Positions 1 to 9,860 of a DNA stretch of 54,000 bases are shown here, piece after piece. The notes under the pieces were generated by a model, which saw only the letters and a list, made by a program, of their open reading frames with translations, was not told the origin of the DNA and did not search any database. This stretch comes from Cryptomeria japonica. Its lineage: Eukaryota > Streptophyta > Pinopsida > Cupressales > Cupressaceae. The stretch lies in contig NC_081405.1 of the NCBI RefSeq assembly GCF_030272615.1, forward strand, positions 576,585,752 through 576,639,751. The letters run 5' to 3'. Made by a program: the position numbers and the translations under genes. Each line of letters opens with the position of its first letter. Positions within the stretch are counted from its first letter, which is position 1.

Positions 1-1250
1 ATGAACGGTTTAGAGGAAATTCAAGGTACACAGACTCTGAACCGGCAATAGAGATAATCACAGTCTTACATACCAAGGTGTTTTTACTGTGAATACACCA
101 GTACAAAATGGTGATCCAGTTACACCGGCATCATTTAGAGATTCAACGGTCACTGAAGAACAACAACAAGTAAAAGCACCCCGATATGTAAGACTCAATC
201 ATTTTGAAGATCAGATAATTGGAAACAAATTTTAAGGAGTTATGACTAGAGGAAGATTGGCAAATGAAGAGGTATGTCTTATTTCTCAAATTGAACCTAC
301 ATCAACTAATGAGGCATGTGAAGATAAATATTGGATTAGAGCTATGGAAGATGAATTGGAACAAATTGAAAGGAATAACACTTGGTCATTAGTTCCCCGA
401 CCTAAAGACAAAAATGTAATTGGAACTAAATGGGTTTTCAGAAATAAACTTAATGAAGATGGTAAGGTAATCAGAAACAAAGTGAGATTGGTGTGTAAGG
501 GATATTCATAGAAAGAAGGAGTTGATTACAATGAAACCTTTGCACCGGTAGCTAAAATTGAGGCAGTCAGACTTTTATTAGCTTTTGCAGCACAAAAGAA
601 TTATAAAGTATATCAAATGGATGTTAAATGTGCATTTTTGAATGGAGATCTTGAAGAAGAAGTTTATATTGAAGAACCTGATGGATTTTCTTTGACAGAT
701 AACAAAGACATGGTTTGTAGGGTAAGGAAAGCTTTATATGGATTGAAACAATCTCCTAGAGCTTGGTATGCTAGATTGGACAAATATCTTTGAAGCTTAG
801 ATACACTAAAGGTAATACTGACAACAATCTATACTAGAAAGTGACTAATGATGACATCTTGGTTATTGAAGTTTTTGTTGATGTTATAATCTTTGGAGGA
901 GAAGATAGTTTGTGTAAAGACTTTTCTAACAAAATGCAGCAAGAATTTGAAATGTCTATGATTGGAGAGATAAAATTCTTTTTAGGATTGCAGATTTTAT
1001 AGACTGATAAAGGTATATTCCTATGTCAATCTAAGTACTTAAAAGGAATTACTAAAGAAATTTGGCACGGAAAACTGTAAACCAGTAAGCACACCTATGA
1101 CTACAACTGATAAATTATCTTTGAAGGATGAATCAACACCTATTAATCTGACTAGATACAAATCTATGATAGGAGGTTTACTGTATTTGACACAAACAAG
1201 ACCTGATATTATGAATGCAGTATGTATTGTTTCAAGATTTCAAAGTAATC
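1..1250 (+). pseudogene. Ty1/copia pol fragment (spacer and reverse transcriptase), SIRE-like
   Basis: This is a decayed piece of a copia polyprotein. It runs from the spacer after integrase (about 180-300) through most of reverse transcriptase. Visible RT landmarks are TKWVFRNKLN near 425, ETFAPV near 535, YQMDVKCAFLNG near 610 and [14 protein letters not shown] near 728. The catalytic YVDD-type motif near 877 reads FVDV, so one of the two key aspartates is lost. EFEMSMIGE near 945 resembles the SIRE/Maximus lineage. Stops interrupt it (TAG at 509, TGA at 791, TAG at 1000) and there is at least one frameshift before 1097. RNase H and the 3' LTR are absent: the copia reading ends near 1250, where sequence shared with 44595 begins. 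The 5' part lies outside the window. The family call is firm and the lineage call is moderate. Confidence 0.9.
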
Positions 1251-1381
1251 CTAACAATGTACATTCATTAGAAAATTCTCCCCCTTAAATAGAGATCCCT
1301 CCAAAGACAAAACCAATATTATATACAAAAATCTTAACTATAAACCCAAAAATCATATTGTATTCTATTGCAAAATTGTAC
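1251..1381 (+). repeat. Unit X, locus 1, left end
   Basis: These 131 bases align closely with 44595-44744 at locus 2 (cctaacaatgtacattcatt is shared), with a few small indels. On the minus strand this stretch holds runs such as ggggga, like the purine-rich tract before a copia 3' LTR, and at locus 2 it continues into a minus-strand copia end. It may therefore be the edge of such an element rather than of unit X proper. It joins the plus-strand RT fragment directly, so one side has been truncated. Confidence 0.7.
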
Positions 1382-2542
1382 AACCCAAAGTATTCTTATC
1401 TATGCCTTAGCTCACTCTTCAAGGTAAGATTTAGTAATTACTCTTATTCTAAGGAGAGCCACGCTTACCATAATTTTGATTGTTTTAATTTTACTAGGCC
1501 CCTTAGATAATAATCCAAAAGTTGAAACGACAAGGACATATACCTCTTGAATATCCTTTCAAGCCTTTTGAAACATACATAAAGAGGGTAGAGAACTCCA
1601 CAGAATTCTCATCTATTAGAACTAGAACTAGTATAATCACTGTACAAGTATTGAGGCAAAAACAAAACATGGCCGATGAGCAGATCCTATATGAAATGGA
1701 GCAGAGCCAGCAGGAAGAGGAAAACATTGTACAGTCACTTCACCAGCGTTTGGAAGATCTTGGCGACCGTGTGTATGCCTTAAAAGAAGAATCAACCAAA
1801 TTAGAAATTGAATTTCATCGTTTACGTAACCACATACTGGATAATGCCTCCATATCTCCCCGTACAAAGAGTACGTTTAATCGACCATTAGATAAAATCT
1901 GCGACAATCTGGACTATCTACGTGTTTTATTGAGGAAACGGCAATGGTCACATCCTGCACGTAGATTTCCATGGCCATCGATTTCAGTTGGTTATCTTAA
2001 TAAGAAAGAGTTTGAGTTGCCAATTGGCTGTAGTAATGAATGTGAAGATCCAAACAATGAATATGTTAACAGGAGGGATCCTAATGCAAAAACTAGATCA
2101 TTCGTACCGCCTAAATCTGGTAGGCGTAAAAGAGGTGTGTCAATGTTTACCGCAAATAAGAGGATATGCTCTCGCTGCAACCACAGAGACCATACGTATA
2201 AGGAAGAGTTTGAGTTGCCAATGCGTTGTGGTTATGAATGTGAAGATCCAAACGATAGATATGTTAACCAAGATACTAATAGGAGTTATCCTAATGGAGA
2301 AAGTAGAAGACCATGCGCACCACCTGAATCTCTAAGGCGTAGAGGACGTGGATCAAGGCCTGCCGCAAAGAAGAGGATTCGTTCTCACCGCAACCACAGA
2401 GACAATACCTATTAATATAAATAAATAATTTTTCAATTGTAGGCCTCTATCCGTGAATAGTATCACAGACGGATATTATCATGTCATGTGAATTGTGGTC
2501 ATTTTATTGGTATCACTTGGTTTTGCTAAATATGATTAGTAC
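1382..2542 (+). other. 1.16 kb block present at locus 1, absent at locus 2
   Basis: Unit X at locus 2 reads straight from ttgtac (ending about 44743) into ttaaatatacatatt. At locus 1 the same two flanks are separated by about 1161 bases, bounded by gtac (1378-1381) and gtac (2539-2542). The block carries the intact ORF at 1669-2415, its upstream region and a 3' tail. I see no terminal inverted repeats and no poly(A) tail at the ends. The direct repeat of 3-4 bases could be a target-site duplication of an insertion here, or the microhomology used by a deletion at locus 2. Part of the block is homologous to the minus strand at 35290-36740. Confidence 0.65.
1669..2415 (+). CDS. Unknown coiled-coil protein with basic repeat C-terminus (copy 1, intact)
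   Basis: I do not recognise this 248-residue protein. I chose the ATG at 1669 (context aaacATGg) because copy 2 on the minus strand starts with the same MADEQILYEMEQ and the reading upstream is poorly conserved. The frame is open from 1522. Residues 8-55 are rich in E, Q, L and K with heptad-like spacing, so a coiled coil is likely. Residues 60-110 are a linker. Residues 113-177 and 178-248 are two related units, each starting EFELP, then a Cys-x3-Cys with ECEDPN, then an Arg/Lys-rich stretch, and ending in NHRD-x-TY. Unit 1 has C121, C125, C167 and C170 near H172, a possible metal site; unit 2 has lost the last pair. There is no signal peptide or membrane segment. The basic C-terminus would suit nucleic-acid binding, but that is inference. 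Confidence 0.55.
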   Translation: MADEQILYEMEQSQQEEENIVQSLHQRLEDLGDRVYALKEESTKLEIEFHRLRNHILDNASISPRTKSTFNRPLDKICDNLDYLRVLLRKRQWSHPARRFPWPSISVGYLNKKEFELPIGCSNECEDPNNEYVNRRDPNAKTRSFVPPKSGRRKRGVSMFTANKRICSRCNHRDHTYKEEFELPMRCGYECEDPNDRYVNQDTNRSYPNGESRRPCAPPESLRRRGRGSRPAAKKRIRSHRNHRDNTY

Positions 2543-4561
2543 CCAAATATGCATATTAAATAGAGCAGTCATTGTCCATTCTTTGAGTTGAATCTTAATA
2601 TGAAAAATATGTGTTAATTATTCTTGTCATTAATTATGATATAAATCTTTCACAACTTTTCACTTGTGCGTATTCTTAATATGATTGTGTGAATAACATG
2701 TCTATTTTTCTTTTGGTGTAATTTTTATATTGGCATCTCTTAATTATTCTCATTCTAAGATTATTATGGCTTAGTAGGCATTATTTTTTAAGACTATTTT
2801 TTGCTGTTAATTTCAAAATAATGGTTTTGGTCAATGTGTATGTGGTTTGCTAGTGAAGTTGAATAGTTCTTAGAAGGCTCACTAAAAATCAAGTCTTGCT
2901 AAGTGCAAGGCTTCAATATCATATGGGATGAGACTAGGATTGTCTTATTTGGATATGTCATTTTTAACAGTTCTTAATCCATTACATCTTTTCAAAGTTG
3001 AATGATCTTACATAGGTTAAACTGTTTTGTTTACCAATAGGGAAGTCATTAGATTCCCTTCTATTCTTCACACAATATGGGGTAAAATTACATACTAAAG
3101 AGGTCTTCTACATAATTTCATTTGAACATTTGAGATAAATAATGCAAATGGGAGAATCTCCTATGATTCTCTCATAGAAAATAATATAGAGTTCACTTGA
3201 TATCTAATTATCACATTTTCAATATATGTTTTTAAGTTAAAGGTACAACATACTAGTGTATCTATTTTTTAAAAATTTTGGGTTATCAATTCAAGAATCT
3301 TCTAATTTGTAAATTATAACAATAAATGATAAATTATTATTGATGATGTAAAATAACAATATATCAATTTCAATGTTATATTGTAGTCCAATTTTTTTTT
3401 GGATTGTTTTACCAAATAATTTTTGTACTATGTTTTTCTTTCAAAAAATTGTTTATTATAATTTAATACTTTTATTAAAAAAAATTCTCTCATAATGTAA
3501 AACAATTAAATAATATCAATATTTTTGGAACATAGATCTTGAATTTGATAGTTGAAGAATCTATATTTATATTTTTTTCTAATTCAATATTTATATTACC
3601 AATTTCTAATTATTAGCAATATAATTTAATGCATTATCCATTCCCTTCAATAAAATTTGTTTCATGTATATACAAATATAATTTTACTTGATTGCGAATA
3701 AGAAATCAATATGTCAGTCGAATAATATTTTTCATATTTTTTACTTACAATTTATTATTATATTTTGTGATAAACCTATGTTTACTAGTAACAAGAGAAT
3801 ATATATTATAATAAATTAAAATAAAAAATAAATTATAAAAATGAAGAATGAGGGCAAATGAAGTCAAGGATTCATGTATAATTTTTGGAATTCAAAAGTT
3901 TGTTTGTATTATGTGAATCATCCATAGGGTTTTCTTCTTTTGGCTATTTCTATTAGTATAACTATTTAATTTGTGTTAGGGAGTTCATGATTAAATATAA
4001 TCATTAGGCATCGTGTACGAGATGTGGTCAATTTCTCATGTTTAGAGTCGCTTGAGGTTTTACTAGATGGTCTAATGTGTTTGCATGATTTCACATGGGA
4101 GGTTGTAGATTAGGGACCACAACTGAAAAGGAAAGTAGTTGTAGATGACTAAAGTGACCTAGATGAGATAGTATATGACATACATAGACTGGTTTGTTAT
4201 GTAGAGTTATAAATGGGTATAGATTATAGTGTGGGAGAAAAACTACCATAAATGGTTCACTATAGGATTAGGAGCAACCTTTTGTGGGAAGGATGTGTGA
4301 TGCAATGGTGGAGGCTTCCAAGAGACTAAGAGGTAGATGGGTATGGTGGATTTAGGAAGAGTGGTGGTAGTAAGGAGGCATTGGGGAGGATGTTGGAGTA
4401 AAGGTGGACATGCTACCTTCATAGAATGGAGGGATGGTACATGAGAGGATGCCATAACAAACATTAATGACAATGGTTTTAATAGAAATGACAATTACTC
4501 TAATTTATCTTGCCCTAATGACTTAAAAATGGAAGAGGGGGAAGAAGGATACCTTGAGTAG
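2543..4561 (+). repeat. Unit X, locus 1, segment 1
   Basis: This segment aligns with 44745-46779 at locus 2 along its whole length, with scattered substitutions and small indels. It is AT-rich. I see no protein domain in any frame. A minus-strand frame at 4243-4494 also occurs in the other copies (9569-9793, 46488-46712), but its composition and changing length suggest chance. The part from 3508 onward occurs a third time at 8809-9860. It ends with gagtag (4556-4561), exactly where a copia LTR begins. Confidence 0.85.
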
Positions 4562-5192
4562 CATTGGAATTTCAATAGAAGGAGATTGTTGATATTCATT
4601 AAGGATATTGAGAAGGTTGTTGAAGATTATTGATATAACTGAAAAAGGATGATAACTATCTTTATAAAATTATTTTGTCATTGATGTCAAGAAATTGATT
4701 TTCTGATTTAGTATGATGTTGCCATATTTTGAGAAGATTGATTTGAAGAGAATTAAGATGTCGATAAGTGACACAGAAAGAATGTGATAAGAAAGGTAAG
4801 AAATAAGTTATTCAATGGGCAACTATTATTGACTTAGACAATGATGAGATCATGATGTTTAGATTGTTTTGATATCCTACATATGTTGTTGATTGTAAGG
4901 TTAATACTATACTATGTCACCAAGCAAAGAACCTAGTCGGTAAACCCTAAGGAACCTAATCGGTAAACCCTAAGGTTATCAATATCAGTTAATGAAGGCG
5001 GAATGTCTACCAAGTAAAGTTTAGTATTTACCGAGTTGCAACCGAGTTATGATAGATCGTATTGGATGGATAAAAGTAGTATTTAATGAAGGACAATGAT
5101 TAGCTGGAGATGTATAAATGATTTGTATGTCATGCATGAAGTTTGTTAAGGATCTATGGCAATGGGAGATCGACAGGAAAATCTACAGCGCA
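4562..5192 (+). mobile_element. 3'-truncated SIRE-like copia LTR
   Basis: This matches the first 608 bases of the LTR at 9861, in the same orientation and inserted after the same gagtag. It stops at gcgca (5192), where LINE sequence begins. It keeps two tandem 23-base units (4929-4951, 4952-4974) each containing AAACCCTAA. The LTR at 9861 has one such unit and the LTR at 16093 has two. A TATA-like box lies at 5113-5119. It is best read as the left-hand duplicate of the LTR that continues past the LINE. Confidence 0.85.
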
Positions 5193-7710
5193 AATGGCCA
5201 CGGACAGGATCAAAGGGATGGTGATCAAACTAGATGTCTCCAAAGCATATGATAGAGTGCTTTGGTATTTTATGAAACATGTCCTTAGAAGGTTTAGTTT
5301 TGACAGTAAGTGGATTGATTACGTTAAATTCTACATTTCTTATGTTTGCTTCTCTATTTTAGTTAATGGAGTAGTCTGTGGTTTCTTTGCTGCAACTAAC
5401 GGGTTGAGACAAGGAGATCCCTTGTCAGCTTTCGTTTTCATTTTGATGGCTGAGGTCCTCGGGAATAACATAAAGAATAAGCTTAGGGGGGGTGTTTGGA
5501 AAGGAATTACAATCCATTCAAAGATGGAAAACTTGACACACTCTCAATTCGTGAATGACGCACTCTTGTTTGGTGTAGCGACCATTAGAGAAGCATAAGT
5601 AATCAAGCAAACTTTGGAGGAATATGCAAGGGAGTCGGGCCAGCATAGGAATAAAGGAAAATCATAGATTTTCTTTTTAAATACTAGCAGACAGAATCAA
5701 AACTCTATTCTGTAGATCTTGGGTTTTCCTAAAGGAGAATTTCCATTGAAATATCTAGGAATTTCAATAGGAACAAGAGCATACCAAAAACAACTTTGGG
5801 AAGAGGTGGTTAATAAATGCAAAGGGAAGGTGGATTTGTGGAAAAATAAATGGCTCTCAAAGGCTGGAAGGATATAGATGATCAAGTTTGTATTGTGAGC
5901 AGCTCCAATATATAGTATGTCTTGTTTCAAGATGTTCAGGCAAGCATATAGTAAAGTGGATGGTTTGCTTAAGAAATTTTTATGGGAGGGCTCCAAAGAG
6001 GTCAAGAGAATACTGCTGATTAACTAGGACATTGCTTGCCTCATCAAGGAGGAAGGAGGAGTAGGACTCAGAAAAATGGAATTGCAAAACAAAGCTTTGG
6101 GTGCCAAATTAGCCTGGAAATTTTTTAAGAACCCAAACAAATTATGGTGCAGAGTGATTAGGAATAAATATTTGGATTCTTTGGAGGATGAAAGGATCTT
6201 TACAATGGCAAATTCAGAGAAAGGATCTCATGTCTGGAATTTCATTTAAGACAGTAGAAGTTTACTCATAGATCACCTATCCTGGAATATTGGTAATGGT
6301 ATGAAGGCCAAATTCTAGTCAGACTCTTAGGGAGGAGAGAAACCTTTAAAGGAAATATTTCAAGATTAGGACTGGATCAATTTAGTGGAAGCTTGCATAA
6401 GGAGTAGATTCAAGGATTATTTTACCCCTGGAGGTTTGATAGGAGAGAGAGTGGATTGGAAGAAATGTAGCAAAGGCAATAGGGACCTATGTGCAAAATT
6501 AGAACAACTTTTATCCCAAAGACACATATTTGTGTCAGACAAATAAGATAAAGTATTTTGGTGTGCAGCTAAATCAAGAGAATATAAAGTCAAATGGGGT
6601 TATGAAATTCAGAGGAAGAGAATCAGGAATCATGAGTGGTCGTACAAGTTTTGCTGGCATAACAGAATCCTTCCAAAAGAAGGAGCTTTTTTTTGGATAG
6701 CTCTACAGGAGAAAGTTTTGACAGGAAACATATTAAAATCTATTGGCATAGCAGGACCTAGTAGATGCATAATGTGCAAAAAGGAGGAAGAAACTTCCAA
6801 TCATTTGCTTTTTGCTTTCTCCTTTGCGAGCAGTTGTTGGGAATGGTTTTTTGACAGGATAGAATTTCATACTATGAGAAATGAAAAACTTTTAGATTTG
6901 ATTTCCACTTGGCCTCTAATTTACAAATCTAAGTGGGGTGATCTATGGTTAGTAGGGCCTTCTATGATTGTGTGGCATATATGGAAGGAAAGAAATAGGA
7001 GAATTTTCAGAGAGGAATATCAATCAAGAGAAGAGACTTATAAATCTATTAAAGTTGCTATTGAGGAAGTAGCGAGTGGGAACATCAGGAAGAAAACAAT
7101 CAGAGTCTATAATGCATGGGATAAGAAGATGGAGGAGAGGTGGGCCTTCAAGGAATTGTACGAAGTAAGGATTGTGGATAAAGCCAAAAATAGAAAGAAG
7201 GTCAGATGGATAGCCCCAAAGAAGGACTGGACTAAGCTAAGGTTTGATGGAGCTAGTAAAGGCAATCCAGGCAAAGCAAGGTATGGAGCGGTTATTAGAG
7301 ATTAAAATGGATCCTTCCTACAAACAATATAGAGGAAAATTGAAGATACCGCAAATAATGGAGCAGAAATAAGGGCCTTGGAAGTAGGTCTGGAGATGTG
7401 TATAGAGAATGGACTAACCAAAGTCACTGTAGAAGGTGACTCCCAAATCATTATTAATGGTGTAATTAAAATAAAATTTCAAAGATGGAAATTAAACAAG
7501 TGGCTAGCACAAATTAGTGCTTTGCTGGATAAAATTGGAGATTTCGAACTCATCCACTCGTATAGAGAGGGAAATAAGGTGGCAGATATGTTAGCAAATA
7601 TGGGTGTTATAGCAAATGAAGGGAAAATTGTCATGGATTGTTTGTCAGGAGACATTGAAGAATTGGTACTAAAAGAGAAAATTGATGAATCCAGTGAAGG
7701 TATTGGGTGA
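5193..7710 (+). pseudogene. LINE ORF2 remnant: reverse transcriptase, zinc-binding region, RNase H
   Basis: The LINE polyprotein would reverse-transcribe its own RNA at a nicked target. Frame 1 stays open throughout apart from 13 in-frame stops, with no frameshift needed. RT motifs seen are KLDVSKAYDRV (about 5230) and GLRQGDPLSAFVFIL (about 5404). The YADD box appears as FVND (about 5550), so the enzyme is dead. The usual LGISIG motif is near 5755. A zf-RVT-like region with CIMCKKEEETSNHLL is near 6766. RNase H starts near 7237 with LRFDGASKGNPG and continues through AEIRALEVGLE and VEGDSQIIING to the YREGNKVAD motif near 7560. It terminates with TGA at 7708. Stops: TAG at 5665, 5713, 5875, 6025, 6316, 6328, 6367 and 7330; TAA at 5596, 6247, 6544 and 7303; TGA at 5896. 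Confidence 0.9.
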
Positions 7711-7955
7711 CCCCTATTCAATATAGCATTGACGATGAAAAGACTAAATAGATGGGATAGATGTGTACTTATTAGACAGGGAAGTCTTTTCTATATCAGA
7801 GAAGAGGAGAATAATTCAGGTCTGAACAAAGGATGCAATCAGTGTTGGGGCTCTGTAAATACTATTTGACTACCTCGGGTTTGGATGAATGAAGAGATAG
7901 AGGTGGTTTAGGAAGCCTCAAAAAATCTAGAAAGCCTATATTAAATAGGTGGTCT

Positions 7956-8596
7956 TTGATGGCAAGACACAGTAGCAATAGAAGAATCAAAATGGTGAAC
8001 TTCTTGGATTTAAATTGCGCCAACTATGAGGTCCCTCTGGAGTTTCAGGTTAGGGATCTGTTTGATACTACAGAGTTTGGATACGATGCCATCATGGGAT
8101 TGGTTGATGCTCTCTTAGCTTGGATCACCATTGGTGTGACTGAGCAATTTATGAGGGTGTGTTTGTGCCCATGATGGATATTTTAGAGTCAAGGGACAAA
8201 TGCATGGAACTGTTGGAGGGCTTTGTTAAAAAATAAATCGGAGATATGGTTGCGGAAGCCATATTCGACCTAGAAGAAGACGACAAGAATAGTGTGCTCA
8301 AAGTTTATTTCAGTCTGGAGAACTATTTTTTAGACACAGAGGAAGAGTCCAAGGAGGAAGATAGAAGTGAGGAGGAGGAAGGGAATGTCAGGGATAAAGA
8401 AGTAGAAAAGGAGAGGGCTATAGAGTTCACAGAGGAAGTATGGCAGCATTTCAAGCATGAGATCATCAACGAGGATTTAGCAATATTTAGAAGCTATGTG
8501 GAGTCTGAGGAGTGGTGGATGTTAGAGGCATCCATAAAGAAACTAAACTATCTGGTAGATTATGCGATGGTCATTCTCCAAAGCATGAAGAATTAA
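7956..8596 (+). pseudogene. Extra acidic ORF downstream of LINE RNase H
   Basis: After the RNase H stop and about 245 bases of spacer, coding-like sequence resumes. The first part (7956-8174) contains VNFLDLNCANYEVPLEFQ. A frameshift near 8160 leads into a second frame, through MMDILESRDKCMELLEG near 8172 and one TAA (about 8234), then 8246-8596. The C-terminal part is strongly acidic (EEESKEEDRSEEEEG near 8345) and then has EEWWMLEASIKKLNYLVDYA. About 210 residues in total. It lies inside the LINE, before its A-rich tail. I do not recognise the protein. Most plant L1 elements end soon after RNase H, so a further ORF is notable. It could also be captured sequence. Confidence 0.55.
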
Positions 8597-8808
8597 AGTT
8601 TCCTAGATTAGTATTGTTGTTGCTTATATAGGATTTAGAAGTAGATTGCTAGATGCATCAATTGGGGTTGTATGTGGGTTTTGGGAATGCTGTGATTGCC
8701 AGAAAGATAGGTAATTTTTGTAATGAACATATATTGTAATGTTTAAATTAAGAAATAGAGGGAGCTATCCCCATTAAAGATATTACTTAACTTAAAATAA
8801 AAATTAAA

Positions 8809-9860
8809 AAATAATATCAATATTTTTGGAACATAGATCTTGATTTTCATAGTTGAAGAATCTATATTTATATTTTTTTCTAATTCAATATTTATATTAC
8901 CAATTTCTTATTATTAGCAATATAATTTAATGCATTGTCCATTCCCTTCGATAAAATTTGTTTCATGTATATACAAATATAATTTTACTTGATTGCGAAT
9001 AAGAAATCAATATGTCAGTCGAATAATTTTTTTCATATTTTTTACTTACAATTTATTATTATATTTTGTGATAAACCTATGTTTACTAGTAACAAGAGAA
9101 TATATATTATAATAAATTAAAATAAAAAATAAATTATAAAAATGAAGAATGAGGGCAAATGAATTCAAGGATTCATGTATTATTTTTGGAATTCAAAAGT
9201 TTGTTTGTATTATGTGAATCATCCTTAGGTTTTTCTTCTTTTGGCTATTTCTATTAGTATGACTATCTAATTTTTGTTAGGGAGTTCATGATTAAATATA
9301 ATCATTAGGCATCATGTAGGAGATGTGGTCAATTTCTCATGTTTAGAGTCACTTGAGGTTTTAATAGATGGTCTAATGTGTTTGCATGATTTCACATGGG
9401 AGGTTCTAGATTAGGGACCACGATTGAAAAGGAAAGTAGTGGTAGATGACTAAAGTGACCTAGATGAGATAGTATATGACATACATAGAGTGGTTTTTTA
9501 TGTAGAGTTATAAATGGGTATAGATTATATTGTGGGAGAAAAACTACCGTAAATGGTTCACTATAGGATTAGGAGCAACCTTTTGTGGGAAGGATGTGTG
9601 ATGCAACGGTGGAGGCTTCCAAGAGACTAAGAGGTAGATGGGTATAGTGTGTAGGAAGGGTGGTGGTAGTAAGGAGGGGTAGGGGAGGATGTTGGAGTAG
9701 AGGTGGACATGCTACCTTGATAGAATGGAGGGATGGTACATGAGAGGATGCCATAACAAACATTAATGACAATGGTTTTAATAGAAACGACAATTACTCT
9801 AATTTATCTTGCCCTAACGACTTAAAAATGGAAGAGGGGGAAGAAGGATACCTTGAGTAG
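8809..9860 (+). repeat. Unit X, locus 1, duplicated segment right of the LINE
   Basis: This repeats 3508-4561 in the same orientation, starting at the shared aaataatatcaat and ending at gagtag. Locus 2 has the stretch once (from about 45731). Some variants, such as aggaggggtaggggatgat-like sequence near 9675, agree with locus 2 against the left copy. The left copy has therefore changed since the duplication. Confidence 0.85.
9855..9860 (+). other. Target-site duplication, left (gagtag)
   Basis: gagtag directly before the 5' LTR equals 17595-17600 directly after the 3' LTR. Locus 2 has it once (ccttgagtagatgcc, about 46772-46786), which is the empty site. Copia duplications are usually 5 bases, so the sixth base may be chance. 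Confidence 0.8.

Larger units (their letters stand above)
5193..8808 (+). mobile_element. 5'-truncated plant LINE with RNase H domain
   Basis: This is a non-LTR retrotransposon of the plant L1 type. It begins inside reverse transcriptase, so ORF1, the endonuclease and the N-terminal part of RT are missing. RT, a zinc-binding RT-associated region, RNase H and an extra downstream ORF follow in order. The 3' end is A-rich (about 8795-8808). Both flanks are copies of the same sequence: 3508-5192 on the left and 8809-10468 on the right. Confidence 0.9.

Noticed and set aside
4243-4494. Minus-strand frame recurring at 9569-9793 and 46488-46712
   Set aside because: It recurs because unit X recurs. 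Length changes with frameshifts among copies and there is no domain, so it is not supported as a gene.
4929-4974. Interstitial telomere repeat
   Set aside because: AAACCCTAA occurs singly in 23-base LTR units, not as tandem TTTAGGG, so it is not telomeric sequence.
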